A stretch of 42,654 nucleotides of DNA from VGRF01 sp964460485 (GTDB lineage Bacteria; Myxococcota_A; UBA9160; UBA6930), in NCBI GenBank assembly GCA_964460485.1, contig CAYWRY010000022.1:1-42654 (forward strand). The letters run 5' to 3'. Shown here one piece after another: positions 1-6,888 of the stretch. The notes under the pieces were generated by a model. It was not told the origin of the DNA. It was given only the letters and a program-made list of their open reading frames with translations, and did no database searches. How positions within the stretch are numbered: position 1 is the stretch's first letter; each line of letters opens with the position of its first letter. Made by a program: the position numbers and the translations under genes.

Positions 1-12
1 AGGAGCCCGCGC

Positions 13-408
13 TCATTCCCCGCGCGGATCGAGCCGGTAGATGAAGCGTGTCGGGTCGAAGCCTGCCAGCTCGCCCGGCTTACCCACGAGCACCGCGCGC
101 GCGAGGTAGATCTTCCCGCCGAAGCGCACACGAACGCGCGGGTCCTCGCGAATGTGCTCGAGCCAGCGCCGGCCCTCTGCGGGGTCGATGTAGAGTGCGC
201 CGTCCTTCACGACGTAGTTGAGCTCCACCGAGTACGGGTCGCTCGGCCGCGTCTCTAGGTCGACGAACTCGTCGGTCACGAACGACCAGTCCGTCACCGG
301 CTCGGTTACGACTTCGCCTGACAACTCGCCGCCAGGAAAGACGAAGAAGGGCCCGCCGCACCCAATTGAGGCGAAGAGAGCGAACGAGAGCGCGAGCGAT
401 CGTGTCAT
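13..408 (-). CDS. Small exported lipoprotein with split-barrel-like domain
   Basis: 131 residues starting at the ATG at 408. The start is chosen because it begins directly with a signal peptide whose hydrophobic core ends in a lipobox-like S-I-G-C, with the lipid-accepting Cys at about residue 17. The mature part contains a stretch (residues ~60-115) reading 'VELNYVVKDGALYID', then W-L-E-H-I and 'DPRVRVRFGGK'. This spacing resembles split-barrel flavin or deazaflavin-binding proteins (pyridoxamine-oxidase/DUF2255-like), which use 'dg.ly......W..ni..dp.v.v...g'. Inference: a membrane-anchored relative of that fold; no cofactor residue can be assigned and no function is claimed. Family assignment is weak; gene reality is fairly good from the signal sequence and codon bias. 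The stop lies only 13 bases from the window edge. Confidence 0.6.
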   Translation of the reverse strand: MTRSLALSFALFASIGCGGPFFVFPGGELSGEVVTEPVTDWSFVTDEFVDLETRPSDPYSVELNYVVKDGALYIDPAEGRRWLEHIREDPRVRVRFGGKIYLARAVLVGKPGELAGFDPTRFIYRLDPRGE

Positions 409-516
409 GAGAGCCTCACGGGCGCCGCAGGGATGTACCGGGTTTTTATAGCGAACATCCACCCGACGCGACCGCCGCCCGCTGTGCGACGCAGGGCGAA
501 GGCGCTGCCATCCGGC

Positions 517-720
517 TCACTCCAAGATCTCCGCGATCCGCGCCTTCACGAGCGCCTCGATCGCAGCGACGCGGCGGATGTCCTCGCGCAGCTCCGCCGC
601 GAACGCGCAGCACTTCTCCTCGTGCAGCGCTTGGTCCGTGCCGGCCCGCGGTGGTGCGCGAGCTTCAGTGCCGTCGCGAACAGCGCGATCGACACGCTCT
701 CTTGGCCGTGCGGGCGAGCC
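517..720 (-). pseudogene. C-terminal remnant of a glycerol-3-phosphate/lysophospholipid acyltransferase-like gene
   Basis: Two minus-strand frames each carry part of what reads as one protein tail. One frame gives 'HGQESVSIALFATALKLA' (about 720-650). After a frame change, the other gives 'CAFAAELREDIRRVAAIEA' and ends at the TGA at 517. The order and wording resemble the C-terminus of PlsB-like acyltransferases ('ESvs..lFatAL.la..rgl ... FaaELr..irri..l'). No catalytic HX4D segment remains. I infer a frameshifted, truncated remnant downstream of the copper receptor gene. A short GTG-started peptide (517-738) is also open, so an intact small protein cannot be excluded. Confidence 0.4.
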
Positions 721-774
721 CGCGAGCAGCGCCCGCACCTCGAGGCGTCGCGCTGCGTCGCCCTCGCCGGCGCG

Positions 775-2907
775 TCAAAAATCGACCGCGAGCTGGACGA
801 ATGCGTTCACGCCGTCGCCCGGAATCCGCAAACCGACGGGAACGTCGCTTCCGATCACGCGGTTGATGCCGCTCAGGTGGGGGCGATAACCGTTGTCGAG
901 CAGGTTCTCGACGCCAGCCGACAGCGTGATACCGGAGGACGGCCAATGGTACTGGCCGTACAAACTCAGGATGCCGTGCCCCGGACTCTCACTCTCGCCG
1001 TTCGTGAGGGAGACGCGATCCTGCGGCGCGTAGAACACACCCTCGAGGGTGACAGACCAGCGCTCGCGGCCGTAGCGCAGGTCGACCAGCGCATTGAACG
1101 GCGCGATGCGGTAGAGGTCGTCGTCGACGTCGCGCCGCTCGCCGCGCACCCAGCTGAAGATGCCCTCGAGCTGCCAGCGGGCGGACAGCGTCGCCGCCCA
1201 CTCGACGTCGAAGCCCCACAGCCGAGCCTCCACGTTCGCGAACTGCAGCGGGGTGGGGTCGCCGTTCATGGTCGCCACCATCACGACCAGCGGATCCGTC
1301 GCGGGCACGCCCTGGATGAAGTCGTCCACGTGGTGATAGAAGGCGCGCGGGGCCAGCCGAAACCGCGCCGTCTGCCATGTGAGGCCGAGCTCGAGCTGCC
1401 ACGCCGTCTCGGGATCGAGGGCGAGGTCGCCCACGTAGAGATTGCCGTCCGCGAGCCCGCCGCTGGCCTCGATGGGAAGCCACAGGTAGCGCTCCTGGTG
1501 GCTCGGCGAGCGCGTCTTGCGCGCGACGCCGGCCTCGAGGGTCAAGGCGTCGCTGAACGCGAAGGTCGCCACGACGGCCGCGTCCCAGTGGTCGGCGTGC
1601 ACGCTCCGCTCGGCCGCGTTGAAGCGATCTCTCAGGGCCGCGAGCGCCGGCATCATCATCGCCATCGACGCGTCCACCCGCCCCGCATCCATCGCGACGC
1701 GCGTCCAGCGCAAGCCCAGCTCGAGCCCGAAGCGGCCGAGATCGTCGCGTTCCCACTCGGCGTAGAGCCCGTAGCGGTCCCGCTCCACGGCCTCGAAGCT
1801 CCGCGCGAAGAACGCGGCGTCGTCGGGGCTCGTGATCAGCGAGTCGTAGTCGAACAGGTGCCCGTCGCTGCCGATGCGCAGCTCGCCGCCGAGGAGCGCG
1901 AGGGCTCCCTCGAGCTGCCAGCCGAGCGTTTCGGCATCGGCGCGGCTGTCGCGGCGGGCTCCCGTCGCGGGGCGCATCTCGTAGTTGCTCATCAAGTGAT
2001 CCACGCCGTTCCAGTAGAGCTCGGCCGACAGACCGAGCGCCCCGAGCTCGCCGCGGAAAGCGGCGCGCGCCAGATCGGCGACCGAGAAGACGTCGTCCAT
2101 CGGCAGGGCCGGCGTGCCGGTGCGGCCGGTGTCGTTGCGCCGGTAGTCGAGGCTCCACTCGCTCTCGCCGCGCTGGTGCGCGTAGCCGAGATCGTACGCG
2201 TTGCGCTCGTAGCGCGTGGTGCGGACCGTGCCCAGGCCGGAGTCCCGATCGTCGCCCTGCTCGCGGCTCACGGCGCCGCGCAGGCGGTGCCGGTCGTTCG
2301 CGAGCGTGAGCTCAGCGGCCGCGGAGTAACCCCAGTCGACCGACTGCCCCCCGAGCGCGAGGCGGCCGGACGCATCGAGCGCCTCGCTCGCCGCGAAGTC
2401 GCCTCGACGCGATCGGGCGACGACCGTGCCACCGATCGTCTCGAGCCCGCTCGAGACGGGCGCGATGCCGCGCTCGACCGCGATGCGCTCGACGAAGGTC
2501 CGCGGCAGGTAGTGAAGGGGCGCGTCCATGTGATTGGAGCACGCATTGCCCACCGCCATGCCGTCGAGGTCGACGTTCACACGCTCCGCGTACATCCCGC
2601 GGTACTGCGCGACGCCGGCGAGCGTGCCGTTGAAGTTCACGTTCGCGCCGGCGACGCGGCGCAGTAGCAGGGCAGTGTTCGTCTCGGCGAGCGGCGCGAG
2701 CTCGGCGTCGAGCGCGAACGGCGTGAGCGGCTCGCCCCAGACGACGATCTCCTCGACGGGCTGTTGGGCGGGGCTCGCAGAGTCGGCCGCTTCGCTGGCG
2801 GTCGCCTCTGCCGGGGAATCGGGCGGTGCGACGGCCTCGGCGTGCAGCCATTCCGGCGCGAACAGCAGCAGCGCGGCTGCCGCCCAGGGTCGAAGCTCTC
2901 GAGTCAC
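775..2907 (-). CDS. TonB-dependent outer-membrane copper receptor (OprC/NosA-like)
   Basis: 710 residues from a GTG at 2907, preceded by an AAAGGA ribosome site and followed by a signal peptide (core 'AAALLLFA'). An open frame continues upstream but lacks a better start. Residues 51-57 (VEEIVVW) form a TonB-box-like segment; the plug follows and includes 'GMYAERVNVDLDGMAV'. The barrel ends in an aromatic C-terminus (VDF), as usual for BamA-inserted porins. In Pseudomonas OprC the copper ion is held by a C-x3-M motif in the plug and an H-x-M motif in the barrel (from memory of the published structure). Here C123-S-N-H-M127 and H304-L-M306 match both motifs in order, so copper is the likely ligand rather than a siderophore. 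The CopL-like gene lies 101 bp upstream on the same strand, so a shared transcript is likely. Confidence 0.85.
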   Translation of the reverse strand: MTRELRPWAAAALLLFAPEWLHAEAVAPPDSPAEATASEAADSASPAQQPVEEIVVWGEPLTPFALDAELAPLAETNTALLLRRVAGANVNFNGTLAGVAQYRGMYAERVNVDLDGMAVGNACSNHMDAPLHYLPRTFVERIAVERGIAPVSSGLETIGGTVVARSRRGDFAASEALDASGRLALGGQSVDWGYSAAAELTLANDRHRLRGAVSREQGDDRDSGLGTVRTTRYERNAYDLGYAHQRGESEWSLDYRRNDTGRTGTPALPMDDVFSVADLARAAFRGELGALGLSAELYWNGVDHLMSNYEMRPATGARRDSRADAETLGWQLEGALALLGGELRIGSDGHLFDYDSLITSPDDAAFFARSFEAVERDRYGLYAEWERDDLGRFGLELGLRWTRVAMDAGRVDASMAMMMPALAALRDRFNAAERSVHADHWDAAVVATFAFSDALTLEAGVARKTRSPSHQERYLWLPIEASGGLADGNLYVGDLALDPETAWQLELGLTWQTARFRLAPRAFYHHVDDFIQGVPATDPLVVMVATMNGDPTPLQFANVEARLWGFDVEWAATLSARWQLEGIFSWVRGERRDVDDDLYRIAPFNALVDLRYGRERWSVTLEGVFYAPQDRVSLTNGESESPGHGILSLYGQYHWPSSGITLSAGVENLLDNGYRPHLSGINRVIGSDVPVGLRIPGDGVNAFVQLAVDF

Positions 2908-3008
2908 AGGGATGTTCCTTTCGCTTCGCGCAGCGCGAAGCAACGGCGCGCCACGGCCTGGCGGCGCGCGGGTCCGGTCGCTCGATCCGAGGAGGGTCTC
3001 GAGAGCGA

Positions 3009-3344
3009 CTAGATCGGAACCTTCTCGCGCGCCGCGGCTGGCGCGCCGGGCATACGCGAGGCGTCCGGCGGGAACGAGGAGGAACCGTGATGCCACCCCA
3101 GCGCGAGGGAGGATGGGGGCAGAGCCGCGCCAGCGGTCGCGCTGCCGGAAGCGACGGGGGTGCCCTCGCGGCTGCAGCCGCAAGGGCAGGGCGCGGACAG
3201 GCTGGCGGGCGCTTCGTGACACGGATGTGCGTCGCCGCCCGCGTGGTGCGCGCTCGCCTGCGCGGAGCCCGCGCGCGGCGGGCAGGGCACGCCGCCGCCC
3301 GCAACCAGCAGCGCGATCGAGACGCCCGCGCACAGTCGACGCAC
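3009..3344 (-). CDS. CopL-like exported His/Cys-rich metal-binding peptide
   Basis: 111 residues from a GTG at 3344, with GGAG about 9 nt upstream; another GTG at 3353 would add three residues. A short N-terminal hydrophobic signal ('AGVSIALLVAGGG') is followed by a cluster of metal ligands between residues 33 and 57: HH, H, C-H, then C-P-C-G-C. The C-terminal half is Pro/Ala/Ser-rich and ends near 'PPDASRMPGAP'. This is the architecture of CopL/DUF2946-type small copper proteins, which sit beside copper receptors and exporters and are needed for copper-responsive expression in Xanthomonas. It lies just upstream of the OprC-like receptor, which supports a copper role. Sequence similarity to CopL is compositional, so the family name is tentative; a periplasmic metal-binding peptide is the safe reading. 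Confidence 0.6.
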   Translation of the reverse strand: MRRLCAGVSIALLVAGGGVPCPPRAGSAQASAHHAGGDAHPCHEAPASLSAPCPCGCSREGTPVASGSATAGAALPPSSLALGWHHGSSSFPPDASRMPGAPAAAREKVPI

Positions 3345-3368
3345 ACTCAGCACGACTCCGACACTAGG

Positions 3369-3385
3369 CGCGGGCACCACCCGCG
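3369..3385. promoter_or_regulatory. Inverted repeat upstream of the copper-receptor unit
   Basis: CGCGGG-CACCA-CCCGCG, a perfect 6-bp dyad about 25 bp upstream of the CopL-like start on the minus strand. Its position would suit an operator or 5' UTR hairpin. Short GC dyads are frequent at this base composition, so this is only a candidate. Confidence 0.2.
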
Positions 3386-3737
3386 ACAACGGACAGCGCG
3401 CCTCGATTTCCGCCCCAGCGCGGGCAATTCCGCCACGCCAGGCGCACGCCACCGCGGGCGCGAGCCGGCGCCGCAACCGCACTCTCCGGAGGACTGTTAG
3501 GGCGCCCCGCGTGCGCAGCATGCAGCGTGCGCAGCACCATCGGCTCGTGCGCGACGGGCAAGCGCAGGCTCGCTCGACGCCGAGGTCGCGCGTCTGCTGC
3601 GTCTGCTCGCGCTCCGCCAGGAACAACACGGAGATCGCGAGCTTCGTGTCGTCGCGGCCGAGCGCGCGCATGCGCGCCGCTCGGGCGCCGATTGGCGCTT
3701 TCTCCCCGCCTCGCTCGGGCTGGGCGCGGCTGCGGGT
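3386..3737. other. Gene-free stretch without recognisable coding content
   Basis: About 350 bp between the copper unit and the oxidoreductase remnant. Several short frames are open on both strands (for example a plus-strand frame reading 'LDAEVARLLRLLALRQEQ' and a minus-strand frame reading 'DDTKLAISVLFLAERE'). None has a start with a ribosome site, a recognisable domain or a length above what GC-rich DNA gives by chance. It probably contains decayed coding sequence, continuous with the remnant that follows. Confidence 0.4.
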
Positions 3738-4086
3738 CTGAGTTCTTCGTGACGGCCGTTCTCGGCCGCCAGAACCGCGCTGGTTTTCCCATCCCCAAGT
3801 GGTTCGTGTTCGAGGACGACCGCCGCAACCGACAGATCCGCGAGTTCGGCCCTGGGGCGAGTACCTGCGCGTGCCGGCGCGCGACCTCACGTTCTGCGCC
3901 TTCCCGACGTACAACCACTTCGACGAGTTGTTGGGGGCGTCGCCGGCGCTCAGTAAGCTGCTCGCAGAGGGCAAGCTGAAGAGCGCCGAGACGATCGTGC
4001 GAGGAGGTTTCGAACAGGGGTCGGAATGTGTAGACCGTCTCTACGCCTCGCAGAGCTTTGGGCGACTGATCCTGGCGGTGGAGTGA
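3738..4086 (+). pseudogene. Frameshifted C-terminal fragment of an MDR-type NADP-dependent oxidoreductase
   Basis: The clear part is the last ~75 codons (3858-4086, frame 1), including 'LLAEGKLKSAETIVRGG' and ending 'FGRLILAVE'. This lines up with the tail of medium-chain quinone/curcumin-reductase-type enzymes ('WlaeGrLksrEdvv.Gle..p..l..Lf.geNfGKlvl.v'). Upstream, frame 2 from about 3738 reads on through 'PKWFVFEDDRRNRQIREFG' and shifts into frame 1 near 3850. The nucleotide-binding Rossmann core and catalytic domain are absent. It ends 7 bp before the carotenoid oxygenase start, so the remnant's stop region now supplies that gene's leader. Either a dead gene or an assembly frameshift in a truncated gene; decay is more likely because the N-terminal two thirds are missing. 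Confidence 0.55.
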
Positions 4087-4093
4087 GGACCCG

Positions 4094-5566
4094 ATGACCG
4101 ACGCTGCGAGAACTTTGGCCTGGAACACCGTGATGACCGCCGAGCCCGGCGAGCTCGACCTCGAGATCCCCGCCTCCGCGATCGCGGGCAAGCTCCCCAC
4201 CGAGCTGCGCGGCGGGCGCCACCTCCAGAACGGCCCCGGCTGGACGAAAATCGGCGGCCGCCTGGCGCATCCCTTCGACGGCCACGGTTTCGTGCGCGCG
4301 CTCGAATTCACCGCGGGCGGCGGCGCGCGCTTCCGCTCGCGCTTCGTGCGCACGCCGGCGTACGTCGCCGAGCGCGCCGCGGGTCGCCTCGTACACAAGG
4401 GCCTCGGCACCAACGTGGCGGAATCGCCGTGGCTCAACTTCCGCGCGCCCGCGCCGCGCAACGTCTCGAACACCACGATCCAGCCCTGGGCCGGGCGGCT
4501 CGTCTCGGGCTGGGAGGGAGGGCGACCCTACGCGCTCGACCCGGAAACGCTGGAGACGCGCGGCGAGGAGACGTTCGGCGCCGCGCTTCCCGAGGGCGCA
4601 TTCCTCGCGCACGTGCGGATCGACGCCGCGGCGCAGCGGCTCGTCGGCTGCAGCGTGCAGCGCGCCGTGCCCTCGCGCTTCACCTTCCGCGAATTCGACC
4701 CGGCAGGGAAACAGGTCGCGGAACGCGAGGCCGCGATCCCGGGCATGCATTTCGAGCACGACTTCGTCGCGACGCCGCGCTGGTACGTGCTGGCGGGCAA
4801 CCCGATGACCGCGAGCCTCGCGCGCTTTGCCAAGGCGATGCTCGGCTTCGGCACGCTGATCGAGGCGCTCTCCACCGACGACGCGAAGCCCGGCGAGCTC
4901 TACTTGATCCCGCGCGGTCGCCCAGGACCGGTGCGCACGATTCGCCTGCCGCAGCGCGCCTTCGTGATCCACTTCGCGAACGCTCACGACGTGGACGACG
5001 CGACCTGCGCGGTCGAGCTGTGCGCCTTCGAGACGTTCGCATTCGGCGGAGAGTTCGGCTTCCAGGGTCCGCGCGCGCCGCTCGACCCCGGCCTGCCAGA
5101 CCGGCGGCCCTCGTTCCAGCGCCTCTACCGCGCGAAGGTGCGCGACGACTCCGACGACGCGCACTGGGAGCAGCTCTCGCCCTACGGCATGGACTTCCCA
5201 CGCGTGCATCCCGACCGCGAGGGCCGCGCGGTGCCGGCGATCTACGCCGCGGCGCGCGGCGACCGGCGCTGGTCCGACCCGTTCGACTCGATCGTGCGCG
5301 TCGATGCCGCGGAGCGCGGGCGCCCCGACGAGGTCTGGACCGCGGGCACCGGTCAGTTCGTCGGCGAGCCGGTGTTCGCGCCGCGCCCCGATGCACGCCA
5401 CGACGACGACGGCTGGGTGGTTGCGCTCGTCTACGACGGCGTCGCACGCAAGACGGAGCTGCACGTGTTCGACGCCCCGGCGCTCGCGAAGGGCCCCGTC
5501 GCCAGCGTGCCGCTGCCGCTCCAGCCCTACGGCTTTCACGGCTTCTGGGAGCGCGCGCGCGGCTGA
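4094..5566 (+). CDS. Carotenoid cleavage oxygenase (RPE65/CCD family)
   Basis: 490 residues, the normal size for bacterial members. The family cleaves a double bond of carotenoids or stilbene-like compounds with O2, using a non-haem Fe(II) held by four histidines in a seven-bladed propeller. The expected ligands are visible: H173 (in 'FLAHVRID'), H222 (in 'HFEHDF'), H293 (in 'VIHFANAHD') and H482 near the C-terminus (in 'YGFHGFW'). Other family signatures are F61-D-G-H-G65, the 'LQNGPGW' strand near residue 44 and 'GEPVFAPRP' near 424. The start is the ATG at 4094, closely following 'GGAGTGAGGACCCG', which gives a plausible ribosome site. No export signal, so cytoplasmic or membrane-peripheral. 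No carotenoid biosynthesis genes are in the window, so the substrate is unknown. The gene is intact although both flanks are decayed DNA. Confidence 0.9.
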   Translation: MTDAARTLAWNTVMTAEPGELDLEIPASAIAGKLPTELRGGRHLQNGPGWTKIGGRLAHPFDGHGFVRALEFTAGGGARFRSRFVRTPAYVAERAAGRLVHKGLGTNVAESPWLNFRAPAPRNVSNTTIQPWAGRLVSGWEGGRPYALDPETLETRGEETFGAALPEGAFLAHVRIDAAAQRLVGCSVQRAVPSRFTFREFDPAGKQVAEREAAIPGMHFEHDFVATPRWYVLAGNPMTASLARFAKAMLGFGTLIEALSTDDAKPGELYLIPRGRPGPVRTIRLPQRAFVIHFANAHDVDDATCAVELCAFETFAFGGEFGFQGPRAPLDPGLPDRRPSFQRLYRAKVRDDSDDAHWEQLSPYGMDFPRVHPDREGRAVPAIYAAARGDRRWSDPFDSIVRVDAAERGRPDEVWTAGTGQFVGEPVFAPRPDARHDDDGWVVALVYDGVARKTELHVFDAPALAKGPVASVPLPLQPYGFHGFWERARG

Positions 5567-5639
5567 GAGCGCGGGCTACTCGCCCTTCGCGCCGATCGGC
5601 AAGAAGCCCGCGGCCAGCGCTTGCCCGGAAGCTCGCTTC

Positions 5640-5693
5640 TCTTTTCCCGGCGCCATAGGCGAACACGCGCAGGCTGCGCGGCGCGCCGAGCAT
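5640..5693 (-). pseudogene. IS66-type TnpB N-terminal remnant
   Basis: An ATG at 5693 opens with 'MLGAPRSLRVFAYG' and then drifts, where IS66 TnpB proteins read 'M....P..vrVf.y..p.DmRKsFdgL'. Only about 18 codons are recognisable; the 'DMRKSFDGL' block is corrupted to 'KREASF'. The ATG overlaps the TGA of the preceding TnpA remnant, as in intact IS66 elements where tnpA and tnpB are translationally coupled. Function is lost. Confidence 0.45.
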
Positions 5694-5945
5694 CAGGCGA
5701 GCGCGCGCAGTAGCCGGGCCGCGCCCGTCACAGCGAGCCCGTCCTCGACGACGCGACCACGCACAGCGCCGCGCGGCGGTCGCCGGGATCACCCACACGC
5801 GCCGCAACCGCGGCGCACCCCCGCGCCTCGGCGGCGGCTGCGCGAGCTAGCGCTGCAGCCCCGTCGACGACACGCCGAGCGCCCGTGCGATCGCGCCAAA
5901 GCCCTCGCTGCGCGCCCGCGCCTTGCGCGCGAAGCGGATCGACTC
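5693..5945 (-). pseudogene. IS66-type TnpA remnant with broken HTH
   Basis: Reading leftwards from about 5945, the minus strand gives 'IRFARKARARSEGFGAIAR' followed by 'ALGVSSTGLQR', the helix-turn-helix expected at the N-terminus of IS66 accessory protein TnpA. The next codon is TAG (5849-5847), where the family usually has Trp (TGG), a single-base nonsense change. After another frame change the tail 'RVVEDGLAVTGAARLLRALA' ends at a TGA overlapping the tnpB-like ATG. Order, strand and overlap all fit an IS66 operon in decay. The large TnpC transposase is absent. Confidence 0.5.
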
Positions 5946-5960
5946 CGCAGCTCGGCCCCG

Positions 5961-6077
5961 AGAGCCGAAGCCCTGCGCCCCTGGCTCTACGCCTACAATC
6001 ACCAGCGACCCCATCGAGCCCTCGGCATGAAGCCGCCGATCGCTCGCCTCAGAGCCGCTCGAGAACAACGTGTGTAG
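5961..6077 (+). pseudogene. C-terminal integrase-core remnant of an IS481/IS3-type transposase
   Basis: The plus strand reads 'LRPWLYAYNHQRPHRALGM' followed by 'KPPIARL', then stops at TAG 6077. The W...YN..RPH.AL....P block is the hallmark of the end of the DDE integrase core in IS481 and IS3 transposases. No DD(35)E residues upstream survive, and the preceding sequence belongs to the oppositely oriented IS66-type remnants. One insertion sequence therefore probably landed next to or inside another before both were truncated. Confidence 0.6.
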
Positions 6078-6134
6078 GAACCACAGCTAGCCCGGGAGCG
6101 GCCCGCTTCGCGCCGTCGGGAGGCGCTCTCGCGC

Positions 6135-6662
6135 ATGACCCTCCTCCGACACCTCGCCGCGATCCTCGCCCTCCCCTTCGTCGTCGTCGTTCTCGTCCCG
6201 CGCTGGATCCTCGGCTCCGGGCACGGCGCCGAGCCCGGCTGGCCCCAGGCCGGCCTCGCGCTCTGGGTGCCGCGCACGCTCGGCGCCGCGCTCGGCCTCG
6301 CCGGCTTCGCGCTCTTCGCGTGGTGCGTCTCGCTCTTCGCGCGAGTCGGCCGCGGCACGCTCGCGCCGTGGGATCCGACGCAGCGGCTCGTGGTCGTCGG
6401 CCCCTACCGCCACGTGCGCAACCCGATGATCAGCGGCGTGCTCGCGATGCTGCTCGCGGAGAGCGCTCTCTTCGGCTCCGCGCGCCTCTTCGCCTGGGCC
6501 GCCGGCTTCTGGCTGCTGAACCACGTCTACTTCCAGCTTTCCGAGGAGCCGGGGCTGCGCCGCCGCTTCGGCGACGACTACGCGCGCTACTGCGCCGCGG
6601 TGCCGCGCTGGGTGCCGCGGCGAACGCCGTGGTCGCCGCCGGACTCGCCCGCCGCGTCGTAG
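6135..6662 (+). CDS. Isoprenylcysteine carboxyl methyltransferase (ICMT/PEMT)-like membrane protein
   Basis: 175 residues. Hydrophobic segments at about residues 5-24, 44-70 and 100-132 indicate an integral inner-membrane protein. The signature of the ICMT/PEMT fold is visible: 'GPYRHVRNPMISG' (residues ~88-100), then a Glu-Glu pair ('SEEPGLRRRFGDDYARYC') and 'VPRWVPR', the SAM-binding C-terminal region. Family members methylate small lipophilic or prenylated acceptors; in bacteria the substrate is generally unknown. Starts at the ATG at 6135, which leads directly into the first membrane helix; the ribosome site is poor. It stands alone downstream of the transposase remnants, followed by a 42-residue small gene on the same strand. 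Confidence 0.75.
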   Translation: MTLLRHLAAILALPFVVVVLVPRWILGSGHGAEPGWPQAGLALWVPRTLGAALGLAGFALFAWCVSLFARVGRGTLAPWDPTQRLVVVGPYRHVRNPMISGVLAMLLAESALFGSARLFAWAAGFWLLNHVYFQLSEEPGLRRRFGDDYARYCAAVPRWVPRRTPWSPPDSPAAS

Positions 6663-6685
6663 ATTGCGCGCCACGCGCGCCCGAA

Positions 6686-6699
6686 CGTTCCGCGGAACG
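6686..6699. repeat. 14-bp perfect palindrome before the small gene
   Basis: CGTTCCGCGGAACG, a perfect 7+7 palindrome ending 8 bp before the ATG of the 42-residue gene. It overlaps the presumed ribosome-binding region (GGAACGG), so it could act as an operator or occlude translation. It might also act as a weak end signal for the preceding gene. Confidence 0.3.
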
Positions 6700-6707
6700 G
6701 TCTCCGC

Positions 6708-6836
6708 ATGCGAATCGAAGGCTGCGAGTACCCGGACTCGCGGAAGATCTCGATCCGCGGAGGCAGCGGCGACGGCTTTCGCAAGGTGTTCCGCGGCGAG
6801 AACACGGTCGGCTATTGCGACCGCGAGAAGAAGTGA
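6708..6836 (+). CDS. Small 42-residue hypothetical protein
   Basis: ATG at 6708 to TGA at 6836. It begins 'MRIEGCEYPDSRKISIRGG' and ends 'GENTVGYCDREKK'. Composition is ordinary and soluble: two Cys, many charged residues, no membrane segment. Codon third positions are mostly G or C, and the frame fills the gap between the ICMT-like gene and the converging Rieske gene without overlap. A possible ribosome site (GGAACGG) lies 5-11 nt upstream inside a palindrome. I do not recognise the family. The opening words resemble short N-terminal segments of other small acidic domains, but that is not evidence of homology. Confidence 0.45.
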   Translation: MRIEGCEYPDSRKISIRGGSGDGFRKVFRGENTVGYCDREKK

Positions 6837-6888
6837 GCGCGCGCGATCCCGCTGTCGCCCCCGCGATTCGAGGCCGCGCGCTCCCTGT

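Noticed and set aside
433..2667. Long plus-strand open frame antisense to the copper receptor
   Set aside because: Arg/Ala/Val-rich with no domain; the opposite strand reads as a complete TonB receptor with signal peptide and aromatic C-terminus. Long antisense frames are expected at this GC content.
5577..5660. Short minus-strand peptide starting at an ATG near 5660
   Set aside because: About 26 codons inside the IS66-type remnant region, with no ribosome site; better explained as decayed tnpB sequence.
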